Shown one piece after another: positions 22,522 to 33,282 of a DNA stretch of 64,000 nucleotides. The stretch spans positions 186,001 to 250,000 of the forward strand of contig CANXME010002316.1 of assembly GCA_948144175.1 (NCBI GenBank), in the 5' to 3' direction. The number at the start of each line of letters is the position of its first letter. The stretch's first letter is position 1. The position numbers were made by a program, and so were the translations under genes. Source of the DNA: Closterium sp. NIES-65. Lineage: Eukaryota; Streptophyta; Zygnematophyceae; Desmidiales; Closteriaceae. The notes beneath the pieces were generated by a model. The model did no database searches and had not been told where the DNA came from. It worked only from the letters and a program-made list of their open reading frames with translations.

Positions 22522-22788
22522 TGTTGGTGTAATGGCCTAATAAACTCAAGCTATTAAGACTTTATCAAACTTAAAACCTCTCCAAGGGTCCTTGGGTGCC
22601 TGGTACAAGACCAGCTTCTATCCTTGGGTCCGAGTTTGTAGAGAGAGGGATCAAGAGCAACTTGGTCAAATTAGAAAGAGTACCTTGAACGTCGCACAGC
22701 GTATCGTGCAGGCCGTTGATCGGATTAAGCTGAGAATTTACTATATCGAAGCTCGCTCCAAGAGCTTTAAAATGAACCAAATCGCCTC
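22522..22788 (-). repeat. A2 5' LTR, truncated
   Basis: The LTR starts normally (TGTTGGTGTAATGG) but lacks the CTCGGGGTCAC block after AAACCTCTC, and it stops at GCCTC (22788). There the sequence continues as reverse-complement family G (AGCCAAAGACACAGC). About 820 bp of LTR are missing. The break has a 2-3 base overlap with the G sequence. Confidence 0.85.
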
Positions 22789-23450
22789 AGCCAAAGACAC
22801 AGCAACAGGTGCAGTAAGTGGTGTGACTGTGGTACTGTCGCGAAAGAAACAGCGGGAAGCACCTGAGTCAAGCGTGAAGGTGTGCAGGGCCGCAGTAGAC
22901 ACAGTACCAGAGAGAGCAAAATCTCTTGCACCTAGGGCAGCAGACTCACTACCACCTAGACCAGCAGCCTCTATACCTAGGTCTGGCTACATACACAGGT
23001 AACAGTCACCCTCAGCACTAATAGACAATGCATACATGGCAGATAGGATAGCATCAAAGTTTAGAGCAAAGATATCAACATTCTGCCTAAGCAGCGCCGC
23101 CCAGTCGGGGAGCTCAGCCGCGTCGGGGAACTCTGCGCGGAAGGCGTCGCTAAGGCGGTAGAAGTAGCGGTGCTGAGTGTGAGACCTCCCGCATGTCTTA
23201 CCAGTGCGGTCACCTGTGCGAATAACATACGGGCAGGGACCACTACCCCCAGCCGCCCCATGCCGAGCAAACCCCTCACGGAGCTCCTGAGACGAAAGGG
23301 GCTGATGCTGCTGTTGCCGCTGGCCACCTCCAAGGCCTCCCCTCTTGCCGCCCCCACTGCTGCCGCCTCCACCCCCACTGCCGCCACTACCGTCGCCACC
23401 ACCGCTGCTGCCACCACTCCCACTGCCGCCACCGCCTCCGCCACCTGCCT
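22789..23450 (-). pseudogene. gag: Family G2 gag-protease fragment (part 1)
   Basis: On the minus strand this reads a glycine/serine-rich repeat, then RGGLGGGQRQQQ, PLSSQELREGFARHG, GPCPYVIRTGDRTGKTCG with SHTQHR, LPDWAALLRQNVDIFAL, ILSAMYALSI and GDCYLCM, followed by a TAG near 23000 (G1 continues CLPPDPG). It ends in the protease block with DSGAS-type sequence near 22850 (altered, FRDSTTV). It matches G1 at 44500-45230. The fragment is bounded on the left by the broken A2 LTR and on the right by A3; part 2 resumes at 30285. Confidence 0.85.
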
Positions 23451-24523
23451 TGTTGGGTGCAAATTCACATTGCACGACATCCTGCCGTCTGTTTGTACGA
23501 GTATGCGTGTGCGAATGCATTTGCGTGTGAATGGTATGTTCGTGTGTTTGTTTGCTTTCGCAATTTTCGCTTGAAGCATTTGCAGGTACTCGCACAATGT
23601 GCGCGCTATGAACAGTACAAGCAGAAAGGACGAGCTCGCAAAGGAACCCAACATGGAAGCTTTGTGATTCGGCTTACTTGATTGCGCAGATTCAGTTCTA
23701 TCCAACTCGAAATTGTACTGTTTTGTTTGGTTGACTATAGTGTAGCAGGGCAGGCACTATAGGGGTACAATTTAGGTGAAGGTTGGATGTTGTTTGTCTG
23801 TATCTGCATGCTACAGGGCCAGGGGAAACCAGCGGAACCAGCATTTGGCTGGTTGGGCAAAGACAAAACAGGTTCTGTTTTTAGGACCGCAACCTGGTTG
23901 TTGTTTTCCGAGTTTGGAAAAACAGAACCAAAGGGTGTTCACCAACCTACCACCTGCTATTTTGTCCAGCCAGATTGGTTCTGTTGCTTGGAATTATTTG
24001 GGATCATCCATGGTTGTTCCCAGGTTGATTCCCAAGGTCCTTGCTAGCTAGAGCTATTTATTCCTTCTCTGTTTGTACCTGAATATAGTGAAATTGATTC
24101 AAGCGAATTCCTCCCTTCCTGGAATTTCGTTTCTACGCGGTGCGACGGCGGAATGCTACCCGAGTCAACGCTAGTACGCTAGCACTCCAACGCTAGGCTA
24201 ACGCTGTCCGAGCCATAACTTCGTAATGGCAGAACTTTTCGCGAGGCAACTTGGCTTATTTTAAAGCTCTTAGAGTGTGCTTCGATATAGGAAATTCTCA
24301 GCTTATTCCAATTTACGGTCTGCACGATACGCTGCGCGACGTTCAAGGTACTCTTGCTGTTTTGACTAAGTCCCTCTTGATCCCTCTCTCTACAAACTCG
24401 GACCCGAGGATAGGGGCTGGTCTTGTACCAGGCACCCAAGGACCCTTGGAGGTGACCCCGAGGAGAGGTTTTAAGTTTGATAAAGTCTTAATAGCTTGAG
24501 TTTATTAGGCCCTTACACCAACA
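23451..24523 (+). repeat. A3 5' LTR
   Basis: 1073 bp, TGTTGGGTGC...CACCAACA. It is about 20 bp shorter than its partner because the block CTTCGGCATAACATTGTAC is missing near 23603. Several substitutions relative to the 3' LTR (for example GGACCGCAACC for GGACCTGAACC) show time since insertion. Confidence 0.93.
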
Positions 24524-24569
24524 AGCTGGTATCAGAGCTGCGTTATAGTGATCCTCGATATAGGTAGCT
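24524..24569 (+). promoter_or_regulatory. A3 leader with primer-binding site
   Basis: AGCTGGTATCAGAGCTGCG follows the LTR directly; the gag ATG is at 24570. Confidence 0.88.
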
Positions 24570-27500
24570 ATGGCGGGGAACACCTCGGCGGTAGCTGGTG
24601 AATCTTCAGCCCAAGATCGTAGCGGCAGCCATGATTCTGGTGTTTCTGCGCCAAGGGGAGCGCGAACAAGCCAGGGCTCGCTGATCAAGGAGGTGCTGAA
24701 AAACTTCACCGTCGAGAAGTTCAATGGTGAGGGCTATGATGATTGGGCCTGGAAAATGCAACTCTATTTCCGTCAGATCGGATTGCTGAAACTAATGATT
24801 GGGGAGGAGCCTAGACCGAGTGACCCCGCCCTTCAGGAAGATTGGGACGAGCGCGCCTCGGCTGGCTATTACTTGATGTCGCAGAGTTTGGAGCTGAACC
24901 AGCGTCACCACGTCATGCACCTGCTGCCGGAGGTTGAGTGCGGTCCGAAGGCGTGGACGGTGTTGAAGGAGCTGCACGCCCCTACCTCCGTCGCTGCGAC
25001 GCTCATGATGGAGAGGGAGCTGTCCGTGTTGCGGCTAAGCGAGGGAGAGCCGGTGCAACCTATCCTAGACAAGATGCGTGATCTCTACGCGAAGTTGGCG
25101 ACCGCGGGAATCACCTACCCGGAGCAGACCAAGTGCCTGAAGATGCTCTCGCTGCTGCCGGAATCGTGGCTTCAATTCACGAGCGGATTGAGCCTGCGGC
25201 ACAACCAGAGCTTGTGGACGCTCGAGTGGGTGCGGACGAAGATTCTGGAGGAGGACTTCCGTCGCCGCCAACTGAGGGGTGGAGACGACGGTAGCAGCGG
25301 CTATGGGATGCAAGGGAGCCGACGTGGCAAAGGACGTGGCTTCGGTGGTGCTGGACGCGGTGCAAAGAAAGACGACGACTCCAACAACCAACAAGGAGGT
25401 ACCGGTAGGGGTCGCGGTGCGAAATCTGGACGTGGGGGCAAGTCGGGTGCTGGTGGCAAAATGAAAGGGAGTTGCTGGTATTGTGAGAAGGAAGGGCACC
25501 CCTGGTTTTTGTGCTATAAGAAACCCGATGGATGGACCCCCCAGAATCGTCACCAGGATGGCGACGCGCGGAGGAACCAGAAAAATGGCGCCAACATGGT
25601 CGCTGATTCGTCCGACAACAACCAGAAGGGCAACGGCGGTACGGAAAAGAAGAAGGAGCGCACCGCGGGCCAATTCTTCCATATGGGAGACAAGGGGGAG
25701 CAAGGAGACGCATCTGCTAAGGCTGGAGCAGAGCTGCACCCCCTGGATTATTGGGTGTTGGACACAGGCGCTGCTTGGACAATGACGCCGCGCAAGGACC
25801 TGCTGGACCACGTACGAGCTGCTCCGATCAACGAGGTGTGATCCGCCTCTGGACACGCGCTGAAGGTGGCTGGTGCGGGACGAGCTGCGTTTAAGGGAGC
25901 GGATGGCAAGCCGGTGGTGCTGCACGACGTTCTTCTTGTTCGTGAACTCAAGGCCAACCTCATCTCCCTCCGTAAGCTTGGCAAGTCTGGGGTGAGCACT
26001 AGCACGGATGGGGCACGCACTTATAAGGGGAAGCTGGGTAATCGGGTGCTTTGGGATCTGCACGAGAGCAAGGACGTGTACAGATCTATGTGGCAGCTGC
26101 CGGCGCTGGCGTGGCACGGTGGGGGGCAGGCTGGAGAGGGGTCTGCATCCCAGGGGGAGTGCAACGCCGTTGGAGGGGTTGGTGTGAAAGTGTCGGCCAG
26201 ATCTGGGGAGACAGATTGGGCAACTGCACACCGACGTTTGGGGCATGTGACAATGCCTTTGCTGAAGCAGCTGGAGAAGGATGGAGCCGTTAAGGGCTTG
26301 AAGCTGAACGGACAACCACCCGATGATAACTGTGAAATTTGCCTCCTTTCAAAGTTCACCCGTTTCCCCTTCCATAGTGTGGCTGGCAAGAGCAAAAAGC
26401 CGTTGGAGCTGGTCCACATGGACTTGGTGGGGCCGCTGCCGGTGCAATGACACAAGGGGGAGCGGTACTTCCTAACCATAGTGGATGACTGGAGCAGGCT
26501 AATGTGGGCGTATCCGCTGAAGCAGAAAGATCACGCCGCCTCCACGATTCGGGACGATTGGCTGCCGTTTGTGGAGAAGCAAGCGGAGTGTGTGGTGAAG
26601 CGGATTAGGACAGATCGGGGTGGCGAGTTTCTTGGAGCTGAGATGACGGCCTGGCTCAAGAAGCAGGGCATCCAGAGGGAGCTGACCACGGCTTACACCC
26701 CACAGTCCAACGGTGTAGCAGAACGGGCGAACAGGACAATTCTGGAGACAGCTAGGGCGCTGCTCATAGAATCTGGGCTGGGCAACTTGATGTGGCCCCA
26801 TGCTGTTCGGCACGCTACCGTCGCTAGGAACAGGGTACTCACAAAGGTTGGGGATGACTCGTGGGTGCCGTTGGAGAGGTGGCTTGGGAGGAAGCCGCCG
26901 GTGGACATGCTGAGGGTGTTCGGTTGCATGGCAGTCGCCCACGTCCCCAAGACCTACCGCAGTAAGTTGGGGGCGAGTGCAATCTGGTGTGTGCATTTGG
27001 GGCTGGCTGCTGAGAGCAAGGGATGGCTGCTGTGGGAGCCTTCCAAGGGTGTGTTGTTTGACAGCAGGGATGTGAAGTTTGTTGAGGGCATGATGTATAG
27101 GAGCTGGGAGAAACAGCCGGAGGCCAGGGTGTCCCAGCAGATGGAGCAGATCACCATGCAGCTGGACCTGACTCCTAGTGTGTGGGAGGAGGGAGAGGAG
27201 GCAGCTGCAGAGGGTGGTGATAAAGAGAAGGTGCAGGAGGCACCTCCTGGTGGAGGTGATGGTGTGGAGACTAGCGGTAGCACTAGTGGAGCTGCTGGAT
27301 CCGAGGGAGGAGAGCAGCAGCAGGGAAAAACTAAGAAGCCGAAGGGTGTCGTTATGAAGGGATGGGAGACACCCGTCTCCAGGCCAGGACGTACCCGTAT
27401 GGCTACTAAGAAACTGACTGCAGGAGCTGATGTAGCGGAGCAGCAGCTTGGGACTGAGGAGGCATTGCTGATTCTACCGCATGGCTATGACCCGGATGAG

Positions 27501-29150
27501 GAGGATCAACCTGCGTACTGTTTTCTTGCCCCTGCACCAGAGGAACCAGCTAGCATGGAGGAGGCATTAGCTGGACCAGATAGGGACAAATGGCTAGCTT
27601 CTAGGGATGCTGAGTACCAGAGCCTGCTGGAGAATGGGACTTGGGAACTAGTGGTGCTGCCTGAGGGAAAGAAAGCGGTACAATGCAAATGGGTGCTAAG
27701 GATCAAGACTGACGACAAAGGGCAGGTCACCATCTACAAGAGTAGGTTGGTGGCTAAGGGGTTTATGCAGAAGGAGAAGCGGGACTTCAATGAGATCTTT
27801 GCTCCCACTTCCAAACCCCCTACCCTTCGTGTCTTGTTGGCAGATGCTGCCGTTAGTGGGAAGTTCATTATCTAGATGGACATATCAACGGCATTTCTCA
27901 ACGGGATTTTAGAGGAGGAGGTGTTCATGACGCAGCCACCTGGGTATGAGGATGGTACGGGCAGGGTGTGCAAGCTGAAAAAGTCCATCTACGGCTTGAA
28001 GCAGGCGCCACGCTGCTGGTACCAGAAGTTGGCAGCTGTTTTAGAGGAGATGGGATTCAGGACCAGCAGCTGTGATGAGAGCCTCTTTCTCAAGGGGGAG
28101 GGGGAGAAGCTGGTGCTGTTTCTGGTCTATGTGGACGACATTCTTCTCTTTAGCAGCAGCATGAAGGAGATCCAGAAGGTGCAGCAGCAGCTGATGGAGA
28201 ACTTCAAGTGCAAGAACCTTGGGGAGGTAAAGTACTACCTCAGGATGCACGTGGAGAGGGATCTGGATCACAGGTGGTTGAAGATGCACCAGGAGAAGTT
28301 CATCAAGGAGCTTGGGGAGAAGTACGGGATTGAGAATGAGCGCAAGGTTGCAACTCCCCTGCCAGCAGAATTCAAGCTTGTGAAAGCTGCAGAGGATGAA
28401 GGGGTTGAAGCCGAGGAGCAGCAGCAATTTCAGTCCTTGGTGGGCAGCCTTTTGTATGCAGCAGTTCACACGAGGCCCGACATCTCTTTCTCGGTTGGGC
28501 AGCTGGCTAGGGTGGTGCAGAATCCATCAGAGGAGCAGGTGGATGCAGCTGAGCGTGTGGTGAAGTATCTGAACTCTCACCCAAGCATTGGAGTTCAATA
28601 CTCCGCATCTGCACAGGTGAAGCAGAAAGGGGTTGAGGTGCTGAAAGAGAAAGGGGAGAGGCTTGGAGAAGGCAAGCTCTTTCTCACTTGCTTTACCGAT
28701 GCTACGTGGGCCTCTGAGAAGGAGGATTCCTCATCTATGGGAGGATACATCTGCGTAGTTGGGGGAGGACCGGTTAGTTGGAGGTCAAAGAAGCAGACGG
28801 AGACAGCACTCTCTTCTGTGGAATCAGAGTACATGGCGATGTTTCATGGGGTGAAGGAGGTGATTTGGCTGAGGAGGCTGTTAGAGGAGATTGGCCAGGA
28901 GCAAAAGGTTGCTACGCCGCTGTTTTGTGATAGCAAGGGAGCTCTTGGGATGGCCAGGAACGCTGTGCTTCATGGGCTGAATAAGCACATGCGTATCAAG
29001 TGGCACTGGCTGCGTAAGGAGGTGAAGAGGGGGACGGTGAATCCGATCTACATCAAGACTCACCAGCAGCCAGCAGACTTCCTCACCAAGAGGCTTGCGG
29101 ATGAGCCTCATTGGCGTTGTGTGCGCATGAGTGGAATGAGCATGAACTAG
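24570..29150 (+). pseudogene. gag-pol: A3 gag-pol with three in-frame stops
   Basis: All 1527 codons lie in one frame with no frameshift, but stops occur at 25839-25841 (TGA, after INEV, a Cys codon in A4), 26448-26450 (TGA, after LPVQ at the start of the integrase core) and 27873-27875 (TAG for Gln in RT). The domain order and motifs are those of A4: knuckle CWYCEKEGHPWFLC, VLDTGAAWT, HHCC, RTDRGGEF, VAERANRTILE, YVDDILLF, FTDATWAS and FCDSKGAL. The third stop and the YYLRMHVERD change are shared with A2, so both descend from one source. The element can be moved only by proteins from elsewhere. Confidence 0.94.
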
Positions 29151-29177
29151 TATGGAATGATGGGGATGCAGCCGGCA

Positions 29178-29192
29178 GGCTGAGGGGGAGTG
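29178..29192 (+). promoter_or_regulatory. A3 polypurine tract
   Basis: GGCTGAGGGGGAGTG directly before the 3' LTR. Confidence 0.8.
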
Positions 29193-30284
29193 TGTTGGGT
29201 GCAAATTCACATTGCACGACATCCTGCCGTCTGTTTGTACAAGTATGCGTGTGCGAATGCATTTGCGTGTGAATGGTATGTTCGTGTGTTTGTTTGCTTT
29301 CGCAATTTTTGCTTGAAGCATTTGCAGGTACTCCCACAATGTGCGCTTCGGCATAACATTGTACGCGCTATGAACAGTACAAGCAGAAAGGACGAGCTCG
29401 CAAAGGAACCCAAGATGGAAGCTTTGTGGTTCGGCTTACTTGATTGCGCAGATTCAGTTCTATCCAACTCGAAATTGTACTGTTTTGTTTGGTTGACTAT
29501 AGTGTAGCAGGGCAGGCACTATAGGGGTACAATTTAGGTGAAGGTTGGATGTTGTTTGTCTGTATCTGCATGCTACAGGGCCAGGGAAACCAGCGGAACC
29601 AGCATTTGGCTGGTTGGGCAAAGACAAAACAGGTTCTGTTTTTAGGACCTGAACCTGGTTGTTGTTTTCCCAGGTTGGAAAAACAGAACCAGAGGTTGTT
29701 CACCAACCTACCACCTGCTATTTTGTCCAGCCAGATTGGTTCTGTTGCTTGGAAATATTTGGGATCATCCCTGGTTGTTCCCAGGTTGATTCCCAAGGTC
29801 CTTGCTAGCTAGAGCTATTTATTCCTTCTCTGTTTGTACCTGAATATAGTGAAATTGATTCAAGCGAATTCCTCCCTTCCTGGAATTTCGTTTCTACGCG
29901 ATGCGACGGCGGAATGCTACCTGAGTCAACGCTAGTACGCTAGCACTCCAACGCTAGGCAAACGCTGTCCGAGCCATAACTTCGTAATGGCAAAACTTTT
30001 CGCGAGGCAACTTGGCTTATTTTAAAGCTCTTAGAGTGAGCTTCGATTTAGTAAATTCTCAGCTTAATCCAATTTACGGTCTGCACGATACGCTGCGCAA
30101 CGTTCAAGGTACTCTTGCTGTTTTGACTAAGTCCCTCTTGATCCCTCTCTCTACAAACTCGGACCCGAGGATAGGGGCTGGTCTTGTACCAGGCACCCAA
30201 GGACCCTTGGAGGTGACCCCGAGGAGAGGTTTTAAGTTTGATAAAGTCTTAATAGCTTGAGTTTATTAGGCCCTTACACCAACA
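29193..30284 (+). repeat. A3 3' LTR
   Basis: 1092 bp with both termini. It carries the conserved AAATTGTAC...GTACAATTT palindrome at about 29471-29534. Confidence 0.93.
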
Positions 30285-30622
30285 TGCCCCGCCGCCCCCA
30301 CCACCACTACCTCCTCCACCACCGCCCCCACCACCGCCTCCACCGCCCCCACCACCGCCTCCACCTCTGCCACCCCCACCTCCCCTGCCTCCCCTGCCCC
30401 TGCGGTGCCTCCCACTAGGGACAGACGCACCTCCTACCTCCTCAGCTCGAAGGTAGTCAACAGATGCAGCAGAGGCGACTGAGGGGAGAAGGGGGGAGGG
30501 CGAACACCCCTCAAAGAAGGGGGTGCAAGGAGTGCCACGAGAAACGCCTACAGCGACTATGCTAGTCTCAACTGCTAGGAGGAAGCGCCTACAGCGACTA
30601 TGCTAGTCTTAGCTGCTATGCC
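30285..30622 (-). pseudogene. gag: Family G2 gag fragment (part 2)
   Basis: The reverse complement continues the glycine-rich gag of G2 (CCGCCCCCACC repeats on the plus strand), then a block matching G1 44215-44400 that includes the codons for FFEGCSPSPLLPSVAS. A 41-bp segment beginning GCCTACAGCGACTATGC is tandemly repeated at 30546 and 30587; G1 has it once. Homology to G fades at about 30622, beyond which the N-terminal gag of G2 is missing. Confidence 0.75.
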
Positions 30623-31177
30623 TAGCATGGGGGGGAAGTCAGTAGCAAAGTTTTTGAATAATCAACTACCACATGAAACAATACAATCTGTTTACTCTAA
30701 AAAAGAGGTTCACTCTGTCAAATATAGTGCAAGGTGGTAAACATACAAGTCACTCAGTGCGCCAATGAACCAATGAGAAATTATAGAACTGAACCTCATT
30801 TTTAAAATTGACAGAAATGCGATAGATGAGAATAATGTACTCACACAAACAAACACATTCACAAAAAAAAAAACATGAGCTCTGAAAAAACTCAGTGAAA
30901 AAACACGCAATACTAAAATAACGAGCAAATCAACGTTAAAAGGACATTACGATAAATCTTAGTGACCAATAAATAGAGAGGGAAAAAATGACTCGCATTC
31001 CCAACACTAGCTTGTGAATGGGCTGATAAATAGAGGACGGGTTTCAAGGAATGGGAGGAGGTAGGTGGGAGAGGGGGACATGCACGAGAGGAACGACAAG
31101 CAATGACAGCGATTTAAGATGATGTACGGGGCCAAGCGAAAATAATGGGTGTAAGCGACGCCACCACGAGATATAAG
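30623..31177. other. AT-rich DNA without genes (left of H)
   Basis: Low-GC, with short A runs (AAAAAAAAAA near 30868), no LTR terminus and no domain. It continues at 32634 beyond element H, so together they form about 1.2 kb of pre-insertion DNA. It is the best candidate, with 32634-33282, for ordinary host intergenic sequence. Confidence 0.6.
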
Positions 31178-31319
31178 TGTCAGAATGATGTAATTGTCTA
31201 GCCTGCAGTGGGGTACTCCATAGCGAGTACAACCCAATTAGGGTTTCCTATATGTATCTCAACTGCTGCTTGTGCAAACCTCTCTTTCTGCTTCTAAACT
31301 TTTCATCATACTTGTGACA
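31178..31319 (+). repeat. H 5' LTR
   Basis: 142 bp, TGTCAGAATG...CTTGTGACA. It contains GCAGTGGGGTACTCCATAGC and CAATTAGGGTTTCCTATATG, blocks also found in the LTRs of I (33494) and, more diverged, G1 (36422). Confidence 0.93.
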
Positions 31320-31423
31320 TGCTATCAGAGCAGGTCGACCCTCCTGGGTCGATCTTGTGGGTGGGCCCCACCCGATGCTTCCGCTGCTCTACTGTTGTCG
31401 CACGCCCCGGGCGCGCGACCCTT

Positions 31424-31955
31424 CCTGCCGCGCACTCGGAGCGCGCGGCGTTTTTCATCCCGCCGTGCGCTGGGGGCGTGCGGCGGTTTTCTGCCCGCCG
31501 TGCGCCCCGAGGCGCGCGGCGGTTTCCTGCTTCTCACGGCGGTTTTTTGCCCGCCATGCGCTCGGAACGCGTGGCGGTTTCCTGCCCACCGCGCACCTTG
31601 GGCGCACGCGGCGGTTTCGCGTTCCGTCGACCCACGCGCCCATCCCCGTCGACCTACGCGCGGCTCCATGTCGCCCTTCGCGGTGGCCCCGTCGACCCGC
31701 GCGCGGCTCCTCGTCGCCCTTCGTGGCGGCCCCGTCGACCCACGCACCGCCCCCAGCGACCCGTGCGCCCATCCCCAGCGACCCGTGCGCCCATCCCCGT
31801 CGACCCGCGTGTCGCCCTGCGGCCCCCCCTCCCCGCACACCTGCGTTTGCTTACCGCACACTCGAGTTCGCTTCCCGCACACTTGTGCACGCTTCCCGCA
31901 CACTTGTGCACGCTTCGCGCACACCTGAGCTCGCTTACCGCACACTCAGGGTATG
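31424..31955 (+). repeat. Three GC-rich tandem arrays inside H
   Basis: First array, 31424-31625: units of about 40 bp built on GCGCGCGGCGGTTT...TGCCCGCCGTGCGC. Second, 31628-31830: units on GTCGACCCGCGCG and CAGCGACCCGTGCGCCCAT. Third, about 31850-31955: 23-24-bp units on TTCCCGCACACTTGTGCACG. Frames stay open because of composition. I see no protein motif. Confidence 0.75.
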
Positions 31956-32491
31956 GGGGTGACGGGTATGGGGGTGGCAGGTGTGCGCGGTCCCCTGCTC
32001 CTCCTCCTCCTCCGTCTCCCGCTGCTGCAGCTGCCGCTCAGGGGGGTGGGTGTGTGGGAGCCGAAGGAGTGGTGCTAGGGGGGTGACGTGGGAGTGGAGC
32101 TAGGGGTGCAGCAGGGGGTGTGTGCTAGGGGCGTGGGGCAGTTGGCGGAGGTTGAGCGGAGGTCGCAGTCGTGTCGCCAGCAGCACCAGTAGTCCGGAGG
32201 CTACAATCTCCGGTAGTCGCCAGTCGCCTGTGGGTCAGTTGCTCCAGTCAGGAGGCTACAATCTCCGCGAAGCCAGTTACTCCTGTAGTCCGGGCCATTG
32301 CTTCGGTAGCCACAGAGCCAGCAGCTCCTGTGTGTCCGCAGCTTCCGCCGTCGCCTCCCATCTCCTCTCCTCTCACAGTCCCTCCTCCTCCTCACATACC
32401 CTCTGTGACTACCTCTAGCTTTACTTGGGTTTGTGAACTACTTTATGACTGCTTGTTGTGTTGATTACGCCCCACTTTGGCTATGGGGGTG

Positions 32492-32633
32492 TGTCAAAAT
32501 GATGTAATTGTCTAGCCTGCAGTGGGGTACTCCATAGCGAGTACAACCCAATTAGGGTTTCCTATATGTATCTCAACTGCTGCTAGTGCAAACCTCTCTT
32601 TCTGCTTCTAAAGTCTTCATCATACCTATGACA
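32492..32633 (+). repeat. H 3' LTR
   Basis: 142 bp, TGTCAAAATG...CTATGACA. It differs from the 5' LTR at only a handful of positions, so insertion is fairly recent. It is followed by the ATAAG duplication. Confidence 0.93.
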
Positions 32634-33282
32634 ATAAGAAGAGACAGTTCTAAACCAAGGAAGAGCAAAACATGAAAGGAACTATGCAAAAATGAGGAAG
32701 TAAAGATTCAACAAAGGAAATGAAATACGGATGACGAACGGAAAAAACGGATGCCCCATGACTGACAACACAAGGAAAGGCTGAAAACTTTACAAAGGGT
32801 CTAGATCGTTAACTTAAATAACTCGCATCCCTTAGAAACGACTAACACAGTATTAAACAACTAGGATGCGAGATTACGAAATGTTAATCTACCAAGGGAT
32901 GTTAGTCGTTTCGAAGGGATGTTAGTCTTGCTCATAATCAAGCAACTTAGATCTTCTTGATAGATCTACTTGATAGGTTAGGAACTTCTCACCTTGGGCT
33001 GATAGGTGGTGCTTGACTGGCGGACGAACAAAGAACCAAGCTAAGGAGCGAGAAAAAAGAGATGAAACAAACCCTAAGGGTGTGGATATTTCGCCGAAAT
33101 TATTGCATATGGTGAACATTTTTTTGCAAGTCGTCTTTGGCGCTTGCTGCGTAATGGTTCGAAGGTTAGTCGGGGAATGAAAAGCTTAGGTTCAACGGTT
33201 ATGTTGTGACAGAACATCGAACTGTAATACGAAGCAAGTTACAACGAAGCAACGGCGAATCAACCGAGAAGGTTGACAAAAT
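32634..33282. other. AT-rich DNA without genes (right of H)
   Basis: Continuation of the DNA at 30623-31177. It holds the inverted repeat at 32828-32919 and no coding or LTR signal. It ends where the truncated element I begins. Confidence 0.6.
32828..32919. repeat. Inverted repeat with 20-bp arms
   Basis: The left arm TCCCTTAGAAACGACTAACA (32828-32847) pairs with the right arm TGTTAGTCGTTTCGAAGGGA (32900-32919) with one mismatch and a 52-bp loop. A second, overlapping pair is CTCGCATCC (32822-32830) with GGATGCGAG (32864-32872). AAGGGATGTTAGTC is then repeated directly at 32912. It may be a foldback or small mobile-element remnant. Confidence 0.75.

Larger units (their letters stand above)
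16775..22788 (-). mobile_element. Retrotransposon A2 (copia), nearly complete
   Basis: A minus-strand family A element: 3' LTR 16775-17864, polypurine tract, gag-pol 22475 to 17907, leader and primer-binding site 22476-22521, and only the first 267 bp (as read on the plus strand) of its 5' LTR. Both LTRs share the variant GTGTAATGGCC against GTGTAAGGGCC in most copies, which supports their pairing. The 5' LTR breaks off at 22788 into family G sequence, so the right target duplication is lost; the left flank is AGCTA. Confidence 0.92.
23451..30284 (+). mobile_element. Retrotransposon A3 (copia), both LTRs, defective
   Basis: Complete in layout: 5' LTR 23451-24523, leader 24524-24569, gag-pol 24570-29150, polypurine tract, 3' LTR 29193-30284. 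It is inserted in the glycine-rich gag of G2. Flanking 5-mers are TGCCT (23446-23450) and TGCCC (30285-30289), a target duplication with one transition. The G2 reading continues on the far side, which confirms the insertion. Confidence 0.95.
31178..32633 (+). mobile_element. Short non-autonomous LTR element H
   Basis: A complete 1456-bp element: 142-bp LTRs at 31178-31319 and 32492-32633, almost identical and bounded TGTCA...TGACA, and a perfect target duplication ATAAG (31173-31177 and 32634-32638). Directly after the 5' LTR comes TGCTATCAGAGCAGG, a primer-binding site one base from TGGTATCAGAGC; before the 3' LTR comes a short G-rich tract (CTATGGGGGTG). The 1172-bp interior holds no protease, integrase or RT. 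It consists of GC-rich tandem repeats plus a pyrimidine-rich 3' part shared with I. LTR and primer site resemble G1, so G-type elements probably mobilised it in trans. Confidence 0.93.

Noticed and set aside
17907-29150. A2 and A3 as arms of one inverted segmental duplication
   Set aside because: Their flanks differ (A8 leader against G2 gag), LTR variants differ (GTAATGG against GTAAGGG) and A3 has its own near-perfect target duplication, so two insertions are more likely.
31850-31955. Short spaced repeats that could suggest a CRISPR-like array
   Set aside because: The units are contiguous degenerate tandem repeats of 23-24 bp with no unique spacers, in eukaryotic retroelement DNA.
31319-32086. 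255-codon ORF through the H interior, with two other open plus frames
   Set aside because: All three plus frames are open because of GC-rich tandem arrays; the products are low-complexity Arg/Pro/Ala. No homology recognised.
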